Shown in pieces: positions 45,922 to 57,279 of a stretch of 64,000 nt of DNA. The stretch is from Nelumbo lutea (taxonomy: Eukaryota; Streptophyta; Magnoliopsida; Proteales; Nelumbonaceae). The translations under genes were made by a program, and so were the position numbers. A model generated the notes under the pieces. It did not search any database, was not told where the DNA came from, and saw only the letters and a program-made list of their open reading frames with translations. The stretch spans positions 35,030,356-35,094,355 of the forward strand of contig JAKGHH010000007.1 in NCBI GenBank assembly GCA_022828595.1, given 5' to 3'. Numbering within the stretch: the first letter of the stretch is position 1; the number at the start of each line of letters is the position of its first letter.

Positions 45922-46191
45922 TGAAATTCATTAAATTCTATATAAAATTAATTACATGTCATAGGGCTTCTTTTAGTTCAATTTTACTAAATAAAATCCA
46001 TGTGTATATATTATAGGTCCTGAATATTTGTTCAAATCAAATCAAATCAGATTATATCGGATCAAATAGAGATGAATTCAAATTTCATCCAATTATAAAT
46101 GGATTGAATTCAGATCGCCCTTAACAGGATCAAAATCGAATATTGAATTTTAATTCAAACCCGTATGTTTTTTTGGTAAATGACCATTGAG
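45922..46191. repeat. direct repeat R2, partner of 38559-38824
   Basis: See R1. Ends GACCATTGAG, the target duplication of the adjoining SINE. Confidence 0.9.
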
Positions 46192-46422
46192 TTTTTTTTT
46201 TTTTTTAATTTGGTGATATGCCTGAATCCCCACAAGGGCCTTTCTGGGTGACTCCAGATCTCCTATCCACAAGAATTCTACCCACAAAACACTACCTCCA
46301 TGCATTGGGAACATCTTCTAACCCTGCGCTGAACCATCATTCTCCCAAGATTCAAATCCCCATCTAGATCTGTTAAAAAGAACCAGCTAACATACCAACT
46401 GAGAAGCTCCTCAGTTGGCTTG
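46192..46422 (-). mobile_element. tRNA-derived SINE with poly(A) and 10-bp TSD
   Basis: On the minus strand: a tRNA-like head with A-box-like CTCAGTTGGTATGTTAGCTGG (46405-46385 region) and B-box-like GGATTTGAATCTT (about 46359-46347), a unique body, and a 15-nt A-tail (T-run 46192-46206). It is flanked by GACCATTGAG (46182-46191) and GACCATTAAG (46423-46432), 9 of 10 matching. Length 231 bp fits plant SINEs. Transcription would be by RNA polymerase III; mobilisation needs a LINE in trans. Confidence 0.82.
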
Positions 46423-46432
46423 GACCATTAAG

Positions 46433-46904
46433 TTTGTGACAATAGAACTGCAAACTGCAGGGACCACACATCACTCCACATGTAATTTTATTTTGATTTA
46501 AAATGGTCACAAGGTCAGCGGTTCAACCATCTGGTCCGGTCTGAGTCATATATACAGCACTACTTCCAATTCAAACTTCCACAAATCTGAGCTGTCCAAC
46601 TAAAATCAGTGTCCTTTTAAATACACCAAAAGACTACTGATTTTGTAACGTGCGAAAGCAACTTATGTTGATTTAGTAATAGAATCAATATAACTATATA
46701 TAACAACAAATTAAACAAGAAATTTTCAAAATTAACATGAGTAACCATTGCAATTCCATGATTAAAATTAAGATATGCCAACCAGGGAATTAAACTGATT
46801 AGACAAGAAAATTAAAACAAAATGAGCATGAAGAGAAAAAATCAAAAGTTACTGATCATTTCGTATAGGATCGAAAAGTTCAAAAAATATATATATCAAT
46901 AAAA
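46433..46904. other. 3' flank of the 46905-47803 gene; no other feature
   Basis: AT-rich. Would hold the 3'UTR of the minus-strand gene; no element recognised. Confidence 0.4.
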
Positions 46905-47524
46905 TTAATCATCTCCGGCCATAACCATTCTACTAAGCCGACTAGGACCCAGTTTCTTTCTTCTCATGGAGCTCCTCCTCCTTACAACATCCATTTCGTT
47001 CCTTCTCCTAACCTGCATCATTGCTTCTTCTTCCACAACAAATTTTCTCATGAGAACGTCATCAGTTAATGACTTCCCCCGGAAAACCCTCCTGCTGCCT
47101 TCTGTACTGATTCTATAACTGGGAAATGTTTCGGGAGGTGGTATCACCAATGGCTTTGATCTAGGATAGTTGTTGCTCCTCCTTGGTGGAAGATCGGCTC
47201 GAAAAACTTCAGTATAAGAAGAGATGGGTGCACAAAGACATACCCGAGTGAATGAAGTTGCAACCTTAAGAGAAGAACACTTCCTTAGCTTAGATCTGTT
47301 GGGATTCGTGGAAACCTCAGTGGGTTTTGATATGGGTTTCCATAAATTTGCTGCCTCCATTGCTCTCTGATACCAGGGCTTCCTACAGCACAAGCATGTA
47401 TTTGTCAAGAAGGACAACGAGTTAATGGGTTTAAATATAATCTTATATTTACATGGATCAAGAGATATTAATATAATGTCCAAGTATAGGGCCGCACTGT
47501 CTGGACTCTGTAAAATGGCCGAGT

Positions 47525-47562
<38 letters not shown>

Positions 47563-47803
47563 CTGACTGAACAAGCAAGTTAATTGTTGGTGCTTCTGTA
47601 TATATGCATAATAGATGAGATATGAGTAAGACTCGGTTATAGTGCTTGCCACGACATGTGTGGTTGTCTACTAAACATGGATTTTAATCAAGCTTGCTTG
47701 CAGAAGATTGTGTGTTATAATGAGTGAGTGAGAGAGAGAAAGAGAGAGAGAGAGGTTCTCTCACATACCTTGTCTGTGACTGTGAGTTCCTTGGATCTTG
47801 CAT
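46905..47803 (-). CDS. conserved-looking plant protein of unknown function, 170 aa, two exons
   Basis: I do not recognise a named family. Exon 1 is 47803-47769 (ATG, then [10 protein letters not shown], donor ACAAG|GTATGT). Exon 2 is 47382-46905 (acceptor GTGCTGTAG, then [14 protein letters not shown]). The 35 + 478 nt join in frame to 170 codons plus stop. Visible parts: a basic, serine-rich N-terminal half; a hydrophobic/cysteine patch [32 protein letters not shown]; and a strongly basic C-terminal segment ([20 protein letters not shown] followed by runs RRR and RRKK), probably helical and possibly nucleic-acid binding or nuclear. No signal peptide or membrane span. Exon 2 is also open upstream through the intron (to 47483), but the splice signals make that extension non-coding. 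It has codon quality and an absence of stops unlike any surrounding sequence, so I judge it a real, probably functional gene. Confidence 0.75.
47383..47768 (-). other. intron of the 170-aa gene with GA microsatellites
   Basis: 386 bp, GT...AG. Contains an uninterrupted (GA)17 at 47526-47560 and a second GA-rich run at 47728-47754. Confidence 0.65.
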
Positions 47804-48480
47804 GAACTAGTGGGGGAATGAAGAGTGTGAGAGCTGGCGAGTGGGAGGGAGGAAGTTCATCTGATCAGAGAGACGGATGAGCCTTTTGCTTGAATCGATC
47901 ATGAAGGAAAGATGGCAGATGAGTTGGGTTCTCTCTTTTTCTCTTTCTTTATTACAGCTTCCTTTTGCTTTGGCACACACAGAGAGAGAGAGAGAGAGAT
48001 TTGAATTAGAAAGTAAAATCGTTGCTTTTCAGGCAAATACTAAAGTTATAAAAAAGTAATTAAATAAAAACAATATATAATTACCCCCTAGTTACTCAAC
48101 TGAATATACTTTAAAAATCAATTATTCACGTATGTCTATTATCTTTTCCAAAATTTAACCAGCTGTGATTTGGCAAACACGAAATTGGATCCCGGATCAT
48201 GATCGGTCAGTCCTTTAAGAGATTGATGACAGTTTGTTTCAAGTCATGATTCAGTAAGGACCAATGACTTCATCAGTTGGAGCCCTTTAAATGACCATTG
48301 AGCCTTGCAAAGATGGGTGGAGATTGTACTGCATGGAGTAATTTACAGGGAGTACGTAGATTTAATACAGTGGTTAATCGTCAAAACCTTTTTAAATCCT
48401 TCTCCCTTTGTTTAAAACTTTCAATCAAATCCCAGTTGACACATTCTTCAAGGAATCATTTAGATTATTTATAAACTTGT
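47804..48480. other. upstream region of the 170-aa gene
   Basis: Probable leader and promoter on the minus strand; GA/CT-rich tract with a (GA)n run at about 47981-48000. I see no clear TATA box. The short plus-strand frame 47877-48059 is not credible. Confidence 0.35.
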
Positions 48481-48483
48481 TGG

Positions 48484-48576
48484 AAATGGATCAGAATGCA
48501 TTAGTCATCTCAAGAGATGGAAGAATCAAATGGATCAGAGAGTGCGTTAGTCATCTCAATAGATGGAAGAATCGAG
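48484..48576. repeat. 46-bp tandem duplication
   Basis: AAATGGATCAGA then GTTAGTCATCTCAA.AGATGG occur twice in tandem within a plus-strand frame (48408-48740) that I cannot assign to a family. Confidence 0.85.
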
Positions 48577-49140
48577 AAATTAAAGAAGGCAAAAATCTAA
48601 AGGAAAAAGAAAAAGGAAAGAAAGTCAGCAGGAGATGGTGTACATATAGAACAAGTAAACATACAGTTTTGGAATTGAAGAGAAGGAATTTTCAAAGGTT
48701 ACATCAAAAGAGAACATTATGTCATTGTCATCATTTATAATTTAGGTCAAGGGCACTTTTATTTGTCCAAGTGGAAATATCAAAGAAGGTGAAAGGCATC
48801 TCGATCACAAGGAAGATAAAGCGTGGTCGTGAGCTTTTTATGATTCAATTCTATGTGTCAATATTATTTGTGAATGGATGGCATCATGATTCCTCTGTGA
48901 GTGGGATAACGTCCACAAGCTCAAAAAGCTGGTCCAAGATAAGAAAAAAAAAGAGCTATGATGAATAGAGCTTGGGTTTAGAGGATCAAATAAATAAATA
49001 GCATTAATTAAAGGGAAAAGCCTATTGGGTTTGTCAAAGAAAGTTGAGAAATTGAGATATAATCTATGAGATGATGGTTTATTTCTAATCTTCCATTCAA
49101 TTTACCATTCGGCTTCTCCACCATAAAATATAGAAATTTA
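48577..49140. other. no feature seen
   Basis: Two short plus-strand frames (to 48740 and 48771-48968) are lysine-rich, without recognisable motifs. Confidence 0.35.
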
Positions 49141-49343
49141 GGTTGTGTTTGGGTAAGCTTTACAATTTGTGCTTCTAAAGACTAAAAGGGTTTTTTGTGA
49201 TTTGGGGCTTAAAAACATTTTCGCTTAGATTGTTATGTTTTTAAAGAGATCACTCTTACCAGATGCTTATTAAAATACATTTTGTTTCATTTCTACTTCC
49301 CACAGAACAAAGCTCAAAAGTAAAAGCTTTTCCAAACAAAGCC
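49141..49343. mobile_element. Tourist-like MITE with TTA duplication
   Basis: 203 bp between TTA (49138-49140) and TTA (49344-49346). Termini GGTTGTGTTTGG and, inverted, GGCTTTGTTTGG; AAGCTTT/AAAGCTT subterminal words are inverted. Confidence 0.8.
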
Positions 49344-50029
49344 TTAATTTTGAAATAAAGAATTATTTTGATAATTTTTTGGAAGGGTGAATTATTGCAA
49401 AGTCAATGGTGGATCTTTGAAAACGAGGCTTATTACAAAACATATTCAGGGAAAAAAAATCAAATTCCCATCGAAAGAAACTATTATTTCCCTGTAGTGC
49501 TTTTTTTTTGTATCTATTAAAAAATATAAGATAAGAAACGTATTGAAGATAAACATATAAGCAAACTAGAAAATACAAAATTATGTCGTACGTCTAAAAT
49601 ACAAGAAAAAGAAAAAAAAAAAAAAGTAAGGGACTTTTCTCCCAAACTAGCTGTTTTGTGGATCAAAAGCATTTTTATTTAAAAGCACTTCTAGACGGGT
49701 TCTTTGCCCCTGCGGGGATGGAGCGACAGAAGTTTTGAGAATCCAAGAAAAAGGTCACGGCAAGACAAGTCGTTTATCATTACGATAGGTGTCAAGTAGA
49801 AGTGCAGTGATGTATGCAGCTGAGGCATCCTAACAGACCGATATAGACTTGAACCTTGTTCTTATATGACCCGATCAATTCGATCAGGCATTCGCCATCT
49901 ATTTTCATTGTTCAACTCTTTGACAACACGAAAAAAACCATTGCATTGTTCAACTCTTTGACAACATGAAAAAACCAATAAATGGGTCGGATGTGGTTGG
50001 ATATGCCTAAATCTAAATTTTATTCCTTA
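49344..50029. other. unassigned, with a short direct repeat
   Basis: CATTGTTCAACTCTTTGACAACA occurs as two near-identical stretches at about 49907 and 49946. No gene seen. Confidence 0.35.
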
Positions 50030-50303
50030 GGCTATGTTTGGTTAATTGCAGTACAAATTCTTTTGCACTGATGCAAAATTATGGTAGTGCAAATTATTTG
50101 GGTATAAGTTTTGATTTATTTTTGTTTCAAATTTTACCTTACATTGTTTGGTTGCAATAAAAATGAAGCAAAATAAGACACAAAGTAGAATAAAGTAAAA
50201 TCCAAAACAAAATTAAACCAAAATTTGCATTTTTTTTTCATTTGCACTGATCTCATACATTTGTACTAGTGCAAATAAAATTGCACTGCAACCAACCACA
50301 GCC
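50030..50303. mobile_element. Tourist-like MITE with TTA duplication
   Basis: 274 bp between TTA (50027-50029) and TTA (50304-50306). Termini GGCTATGTTTGGTT and, inverted, GGCTGTGGTTGGTT. Subterminal TTTTGCACT and AGTGCAAAT words are inverted. A textbook Tourist structure. Confidence 0.87.
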
Positions 50304-50689
50304 TTAATATTCTGATTTGAATCAAATTCTTATCCTTTGGATTTATATTATATGGATTATGGTGGGATATTCAATAGCACTAATAATTTATAATATAAAT
50401 TATCAAAATATTATATATTATTAATAAAATGAATCTGATAATATAAATCATGAACAAAGAGAACAGAAAATAACTTGTAAGAAACTTGAATTTCTAACTC
50501 TTTAATTAGTAAATTAAAGTGGTTTGTCAAAACACCAATAGATATGCTGGTGACGGTTAGTGGTTCCTTCATGTATTATTTGACTAATGTGAGGGCACAA
50601 GTATGCACGTGTGCAAGTAAAGAAAGATACAAGTATATGATCAAATTTAATTTTTTTTTACCTGCACTAAAACCAAGGCAAGTATATGC

Positions 50690-52028
50690 TTTAGCACAAA
50701 CAGGTTTACATCTAGAGACCTCTTTATTTGGTAGATATAACAATATAAACTCAAACTTAATTAGTTGTTAGAGTTTTTAAAGATGCTTAGCCTAGTGAAG
50801 AAATCTAGAATAGATGGGTGAGTACAAGCTCAAGGGATTCTTCAACAAAAATGAATTTAGCTAACTTGTTCTCTCTAAAAAATAACTATACACTATGTAC
50901 AAGGAAAAGATAGGTTGTCTTTCTCTTTATTTCTCTTGCTTGTTTAAATCAAGCAAAATTCCTCTATTTATAGAGGATTTGAGAGCAAATGACCAATTTC
51001 TAGCTATTGGAGGATTTTTTTTCGATTCTTAGTAATGCTTCAAAATTTCTCCAACTTGATAGCTGGCATTCCAAAGATGATTGTACCTGTTAGGGCTTTT
51101 AAATGGTCAAAGTTTTGCAAAGTAGTCAACTACCAAAATTGCAAGTTGGCTACTTGACAAATGAAGGAATCTTTTTCTCTCCCAGTAAATTGGTTCCTTC
51201 TTATCAGTTGATTGAGACTAATTACGAACTAGGTCTGTTTGGGTTGGTCAACTATGCATTTTTTAGGTGATCGCTTATGTCTCTTAGACATGGCATTCTT
51301 ATGCCTCAGTTGTAATCAGTAGTCAACTATGCCTTTTGGGGTAGTCGATTATGTTTTATAGTCCTAGAAATTCATGACTCAACTGTCACATTTAGTTGAC
51401 TATGATTTTTTTGGGTAGTTAACTATAACATAGAGCTTAGGCAATCTTGCTTGTCAGACAAGCCAACACTTGAAGACTCTGAAATTTTTCATTCAAAGGC
51501 TTGGAATCACTTCCATTGGATTTCATAGTGATTTTTTGAGATTGTAAAACACTTTTTAAGTTGAGAAAATCCTAAGAACGAAACCTATTCTAGTCATTTG
51601 ATCTTTAAGGTTCCCAAACCCAAGTTCAATTTTGTTGAGTATCAAAAGAGTGCATCTAAACAACTGATTACATCGATTTTGTAAAGATTGGCACAATTAA
51701 GGCATAGATTGATGTATTCTTCTCCTTAATGAGTAGTTGTAGTAGACGATCAATTTGAGAAACTCCAAAATTTTTAGTTCTTAATAAATAGCCTTTATAA
51801 TGATTTATTTGCTAGAGATTCCTCAGTTGAAGAGATTTGATGATGGTGATGAAATCAATATGCTTTGGCATTAAACTCAGCAAAGCTTCTACGTTTTCAT
51901 CTTTGTTAGATTTCTACCTTTTATTCTAATTAGGGTAAAATATTTTTTCCATAAGATAGTTGCATACTTAGTCACACACAATTAATATTCTCAATGGGTT
52001 TGTTATCATCAAAACACATAGGGTCAAC
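50690..52028 (-). mobile_element. SIRE-like LTR, 3'-truncated
   Basis: On the minus strand it starts at 52028 (TGTTGACCCTATGTGTTTTG, then ATGATAACAAAC). Contains the TTGAC/GTCAAC motif cluster (51110-51430) and the palindromic CTCTATTTATAGAG TATA region at about 50963-50976. Its 3' end (CAATTCACC block) is absent. Homologous to 60240-64000. Confidence 0.75.
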
Positions 52029-52149
52029 AAAGAGAACAAGTAAACTTAGGAGAGAGTTTTTAGTAGCAAAAGTGAAAATAAGCCCTCACCTTTGGTGACA
52101 TGCCCTTATTTAGGTGTTGGGGAGTGTCATTGTGCTCCTCATTCATGGA

Positions 52150-53230
52150 ACATGTATCAACTTCCAATTTAGTAACCACCTAGGCCATTAGGAGATGTAG
52201 GCAATATGGTCCACCAAGAGTGGGATGAGGAGAGTAGGGGAAATTTCACCGACCTCGATGGCTGATGGAGGCTTTGCCAACATTCACATCCCATCTCACC
52301 TAGGACTTATGGTATCCTCTATCACTAGCCTGATAATTGTATGGATGGGTGCAACAACACTACTCCTTGGCTCATCCCGTTATTTGATCCCTTAACTACA
52401 TGGTGGTCTTTAGTGAGAATAGTTGCAGTCTTCCAACTAGTACCTTGTTGGGCTCATCCATGTTGCCAACCTTAGGGGAGTCGACTTGACCTTCCCATTA
52501 TTCCATACTCTTCTTTTCTTAAAGAAGCATCCCCAATATAAGGGCTATTATTACTTCTTATCCCTTCCCAACTTGAAATTTATTTATGGGGTGACATCCT
52601 CTATCCATGATTGGAAGGGGAGGTTATTCTTCGTCTCCTCTTGGGATGGGTGCGACCCTCGAACATTGAGCTCACCACCCCAAAGACCAAGGTTAAGGCA
52701 TCCATGCCAAACATATTGTCTAACAAGGAGAATAGAGACCTTGAAAGTTAGACCAACACTAAGGAGTATGACTCAACTTGGTAATTGAGTCATCAAGGCA
52801 TTAAGCTCTTCTTGGTTCCTTTTTCTTTGATAATTTGTTCAAGTACTAACTTTGGTTCATTTTGTAGATTCTAACATGGCTTTTGAGGATGAGGAGTAAG
52901 GACATTCCAAGAGTCCATAGCCAAGAAGAAGGTTAACTTCGGCCCTCAAAGAGGTGCTAAAGGCAAGTTGTAAGCTGTAGTCATGCTCCAATCAATAAAG
53001 AGAGCAATGTGGCACTGGTCGATCCCGACTGGGAGAGGCTAATGAGGTCCTCATTTCCACGACAAAGGTCTTCTTCACTAAAGACTATTCAAAGCGAGTG
53101 GGGCTTGGATGGCTTGCTCGCTGGCACCTTGCTAAAGTAGAAGAAGTGGAATCATTTCTTGATTTAAGTAAATGAGGTAAATATCATCAACATCATCACT
53201 TCTCTCTCCAAATTTAAAGATTTCTCCTAG
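52150..53230 (+). pseudogene. gypsy-type gag remnant (Transposase_28-like)
   Basis: The frame 52486-52788 reads HPQYKGYYYFLSLPNLKFIY, then GVTSSIHDWKGRLFFVSS, resembling the 'putative gypsy type transposon' gag region (PF04195) with its GWYYF...SS.K.WK.RFFF pattern; upstream shifted frames give a hydrophobic SLIIVWMGATTLLLG-like stretch. Decayed. Sandwiched between oppositely oriented SIRE-like LTRs. Confidence 0.5.
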
Positions 53231-53239
53231 GATCTCAAA

Positions 53240-55305
53240 GAATAAAATAACCACAATGTGCTACAAAGACTAAGAAGGCTTTAAAGCAGTTCAACAACAT
53301 TTTTGCTATAATAACTCAATAAGTAGAAAGATGCATCAAGTCTTTGGTCTAAGTGTCATATCTTTTAGGTTTACAAATAGTTGATTACCTTAAATCATAT
53401 AGTTGACTACCCTTTATAGCAAAGGCTACTTCTAAGTGATAATAGACTACCTAAAAAACCATTGATAGCTAAGGCAAGAAATTCCCTAGCACTATACTAT
53501 AGTCAACTACCTAGAAAGGCATAGTTGACTAGCTTTGACAATGAAGACATGTAAAGCCTCGACACTATGCTGTAGTCGTCTACCCAAAAATGCATAGTTG
53601 ATTACCTTTGACAGTCAAAGTTAAAATCTCATATCAGTCGATTGATTGGAGGAACTAGGCAACCAGAAGAGAATAAAGAGTCCTCCCTTCATCTAGTCGA
53701 CTACTTTGATAGATTTTTAACTATTTGAAGGCATAAATGACTACTTCTAGTTTTAGCATGTCTTTTATCTAAGGACATTTTGAATCATTTCCCAGAATGA
53801 TAAAAGTCTGCCAACATCTAGAAAATGGTTACTTCCTTTCCATCCTCTATAAATAAGAGGCTTTGTCTTGAAACAAACAACAATCAATAAAGCAACTTGT
53901 GCATAGATTGTAAATAGTGTATAGTTTTTTTTTTTTTTGTGAGAGCAAGTTTGCATGGGTTTCTTTTTTAAGAGATTTGTAAGCTTTAATAGTTTTAAGA
54001 GTGAGAAAAGATGAGAAACCTTTGTGCTTGTACAATCCCACCAAGCTATTGGGAATCTCTTTATTAAGCTATGTATTTGAGTTTGTTTAATCTCTTGCAA
54101 CTAAATAGTTTGTGTTGTATTTTGCTTTATCTACCTACTAAGAGCCATTGTTCCTATTGTATTTGTGCTTAATTGTAGTATCATTAGAGTGCAGGAGGTG
54201 TTATAGGGTTGAGCACCATTAGAGATTTAATTGGAACTTGCAAGTCCAATCAAGGTTTGGTAAAGACCTTAAAGATCTACCACTTAAGGTTTGGTAGGCA
54301 GCCATGAAGTTCTATTGAGTGAGGTTAGCACTCATAAGTATATTCAAGCTTATAGAAGCCTTAAAAAACTTATTGTTGTTGAACCACTATAAAAATTGTG
54401 CTTGCACTTTCTATTTGCTTTTCTTTCTTTTTGTAATTTATTTGGTTCATTTCAAGTTTTCACAATTATTTTCCATCAACTGTTCACTAACATCTTGCTA
54501 ACTTCCTAAATTTGAATATATCGGTATCTTGTAGTTCTTGTTCTTTATTTTTTTTATTTTCTTTTTGACTATAGGATAAAAATATTACAGTGCAGTTGGT
54601 AATCTACTAACTTTACTAGTATTCTACTAATTGTACTAACATTTACTTTCAACAGTTATTTTGCTTCATTTACTAACATTTACTAACTGCACTAGCTCTA
54701 CTTTCAACAGTCATTGTATTTTATTGTTTACTAACTTCTACTGACTACTAACCACTAACATCTAATTGTTTTACATTTACATTTCTATAGTTTATTGTCT
54801 TTATTGTTCACATTTATTGTTAAATTTCAATTTTTTTGTTATTTAGTTCTTTATAAGAAAATATTTGTTATTCTTGAGATTCCTCTCAATAGTCATTTAC
54901 CTTGCTTGTTACTTGATTGCTTGAATCTTCAGTTTGCACATACTCATGCAACTATTGTTTATATTCTTTGTTTATTTACTTTCTAGATGCAAAACTATAT
55001 TTTTACATTCTTTTTTTATTTACTTTGTAGATGCAAAAACTGCACACACACACACTTCTTGCAGTTGTGTTCATTTCTTATTGATTTACTTCTACCTGCT
55101 ATTTACATTCAACAGCTATTTATGTTCATTTTTTGTTATTTATTTAACTGTTAATACTTTTAGTTGTTATTTTTTTATTCAACCACTGTCGACACACTCT
55201 AAGCCTTCTTTACCTAATAAGGCTTAATTTTAGTTTTTGGGGGAGAATTTTAAGCTATACCCAATTCACCCTCCCTCTCTCTTAAGTAAAGCCACAAATC
55301 CCAAC
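53240..55305 (+). repeat. SIRE-like 5' LTR (start truncated)
   Basis: U3 with the W-box-like cluster (53400-53620), TATAAATA at 53848-53855, an R/U5 region with repeated AAGGTTTGGTA words (54255-54300), and the typical end CCAATTCACCCTCCCTCTC (55259). The LTR's initial TGTTGACCC is missing; it abuts the gypsy gag remnant. Confidence 0.75.
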
Positions 55306-55339
55306 AATTGGAATAAGAGCAATTTCACCGGTTTAAAAT

Positions 55340-56070
55340 CTTAATAGCTTGGTGAATAATGGGTACCCAAGGAAGTGCTCCATTTGCTTAAGGATACTCA
55401 ATCTTCTTGCCTCTTGGTTTTTATATCATTGATTTTACCTATTTGGAGGCTAGAATAAAGATCTACTTCATCTCCCTAGAATATGATCTCTAGGAAGTTA
55501 TAGACAAAGATCCATCAATTGAGAAGAAAGAAAATGATAGAACAGTGAACCTCCTGAAGAAAGATCTTAATTATCATGATGCAAAAAAAGTTGATTCTTG
55601 TAATTCAACCTATGAAATATGGAAAACACTACAAGCAGAATATGAGAAAGTTCATACTCCGCTCAACTATTTGTTCAAAGAAGGTGTGGAAAGTCTACAA
55701 GAAGAATTAATAGCTGAAAGGGAATGTAACAAGGTTTAGGAGCAAGTATCCATCAATTGCTTAATGGCCAAAGATTACAAGGATTTAAAATCTCCAAGGG
55801 TGGGAAAATTGGTCCATGAAAGTGAATGCTTAAGGCACATGATAGGAAATTTGGACCTTTTCATCTCAGTACATAACTCTTTTACCTCTATTATAGACAA
55901 CGGAATTTATTTAGTGTTAGCCAATTTTGTGGTAAAGATTATAGAGTTTCTTTTCAATCTAATCAGGTGTTTTATTCAAGACAATAACTTAGATAAGTAT
56001 ATTCTTGTAGGGTCTAGATTAAATAATGTGTACATAGTTGATTTTGTTAAAAATATCATGATAGTTTAAG
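55340..56070 (+). pseudogene. SIRE-like gag (broken)
   Basis: EARIKIYFISLEYDL, then frame 55545-55739 NLLKKDLNYHDAKKVDSCNS, YEIWKTLQAEYEK, then a glutamate-rich SLQEELIAERE. A later frame (55764-56069) includes CLRHMIGNL and ends near DFVKNIM. No CCHC knuckle was found. Confidence 0.7.
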
Positions 56071-56084
56071 GTGCTTAGTAGTAA

Positions 56085-57230
56085 TGGACAAAAATTCCTC
56101 ATGAAGACACAAAAGATTAGGACATGTAAGTATGGATCTATTGAATAACCTTGTCAAAAACAACTTGGTTGATGGTCTCCCTACACTAAAATATTCAAAA
56201 GACAAAATCTATGAAACATGTTAACTATGAAAACAATCAAAGACATCCTTCAAAACTAAAATAAATTTGTCTACATCTAGACCCCTTCAGCTGCTTCACT
56301 TAGATTTATTTAGGCCTATGAGAACAATCAATTTAGGAGGAAGATCATTTGTTCTAGTTAGGGATGTCAATTGGACTGGATTTGGTCCAATCCAATGTGA
56401 GTCCATTATAAATGGACCAGGTCCAATCCAATCCACTGAATGTTTTGGACCAATTTGGACAAGACCAATTCAATGTCTGGACCATCCAATCTATTCAAAT
56501 TCATTTTGATTTAGATTGGTTTCAACCCAAACCCGGTCCATTGAAACGTATATTCATATCTTATATCAATGGACCAGATATTGGCTTAATGCAACCAAAT
56601 CCAATATAAATTTGTTACAGATGGACCAGGTCCAATCCAATCTAATAAATATTATCCAAATTGATTTTGGACTGGACGGGGTCCAATCCTAAGCCGGGTC
56701 CATTGACACCTTTAGTTCTAGTTATTGTAGATGACTACTCTAGATACACCTACACTTTCTTTTTAACACACAAAAGTGAAAGAACAAAGTGACTTAAATC
56801 CCTTATAAAAAGAATTGAAAATGATAACTTCTCTACACCTAGGACACCACAACAAAATGGTGTTGTAGAGAGAAAAAAATATAACACTTCAAGAATGGCC
56901 AGAACTATTTTTAATGAACACAAAGTACCTAAACACTTTGGGAAGAAGCTATTAATTTGGCTTGCTATATTATGAATAGAGTAATTATTAGGTCTTCCTC
57001 AGGAAAAACATTGTGTGAACAATATAATGGAAGGAAACTAAGGATTGGTTACTTCAAAATCTTTGGGTGCAAATCTTTCATCCTAAACATCAAGGGTGAC
57101 TTGAAAAATTTGATGTAAAATCAGATATAAGCATCTTCCTTGGTTATTCTCAACCAGTAAAGCATACAAAGTGTACAACAAAAGAACATTAGTGGTTGAG
57201 GAATCAATACATGTAACCTCTACATGAAAT
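56085..57230 (+). pseudogene. SIRE-like integrase (broken, split by a MITE)
   Basis: GAG-pre RLGHVSMDLLNNLVKNNLV (about 56112), LLHLDLFRPMRT (first D), GGRSFVLV, then the 56359-56714 insert, then IVDDYSRYTYTFFL, TPQQNGVVERKK (glutamate region) and GCKSF. The second D block (DNG.E) is missing. Confidence 0.8.
56359..56714. mobile_element. hAT-like MITE with exact 8-bp TSD
   Basis: 356 bp with termini TAGGGATGTCAAT and, inverted, TAAAGGTGTCAAT, flanked by GTTCTAGT (56351-56358 and 56715-56722). Excision would restore the integrase reading VLVIVDDYSRY. The interior is GGTCCA/TGGACC-rich. Same family as 4741-5121. Confidence 0.88.
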
Positions 57231-57279
57231 CTATAGGAGTAGAGACACAATAGAAGAAAGCAATTTAGTTTATATCCAA

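Noticed and set aside
46385..46408. tRNA gene
   Set aside because: A- and B-box-like blocks are present, but the cloverleaf cannot be completed and a poly(A) tail with target duplication follows: a SINE.
47383..47483. N-terminal extension of the 46905 gene ([14 protein letters not shown]...)
   Set aside because: A good acceptor (GTGCTGTAG) at 47383 and an upstream exon with in-phase ATG show that this part is intron.
55040..55056. Short (AC)n run as a notable microsatellite
   Set aside because: Only about six units; not distinguishable from background.
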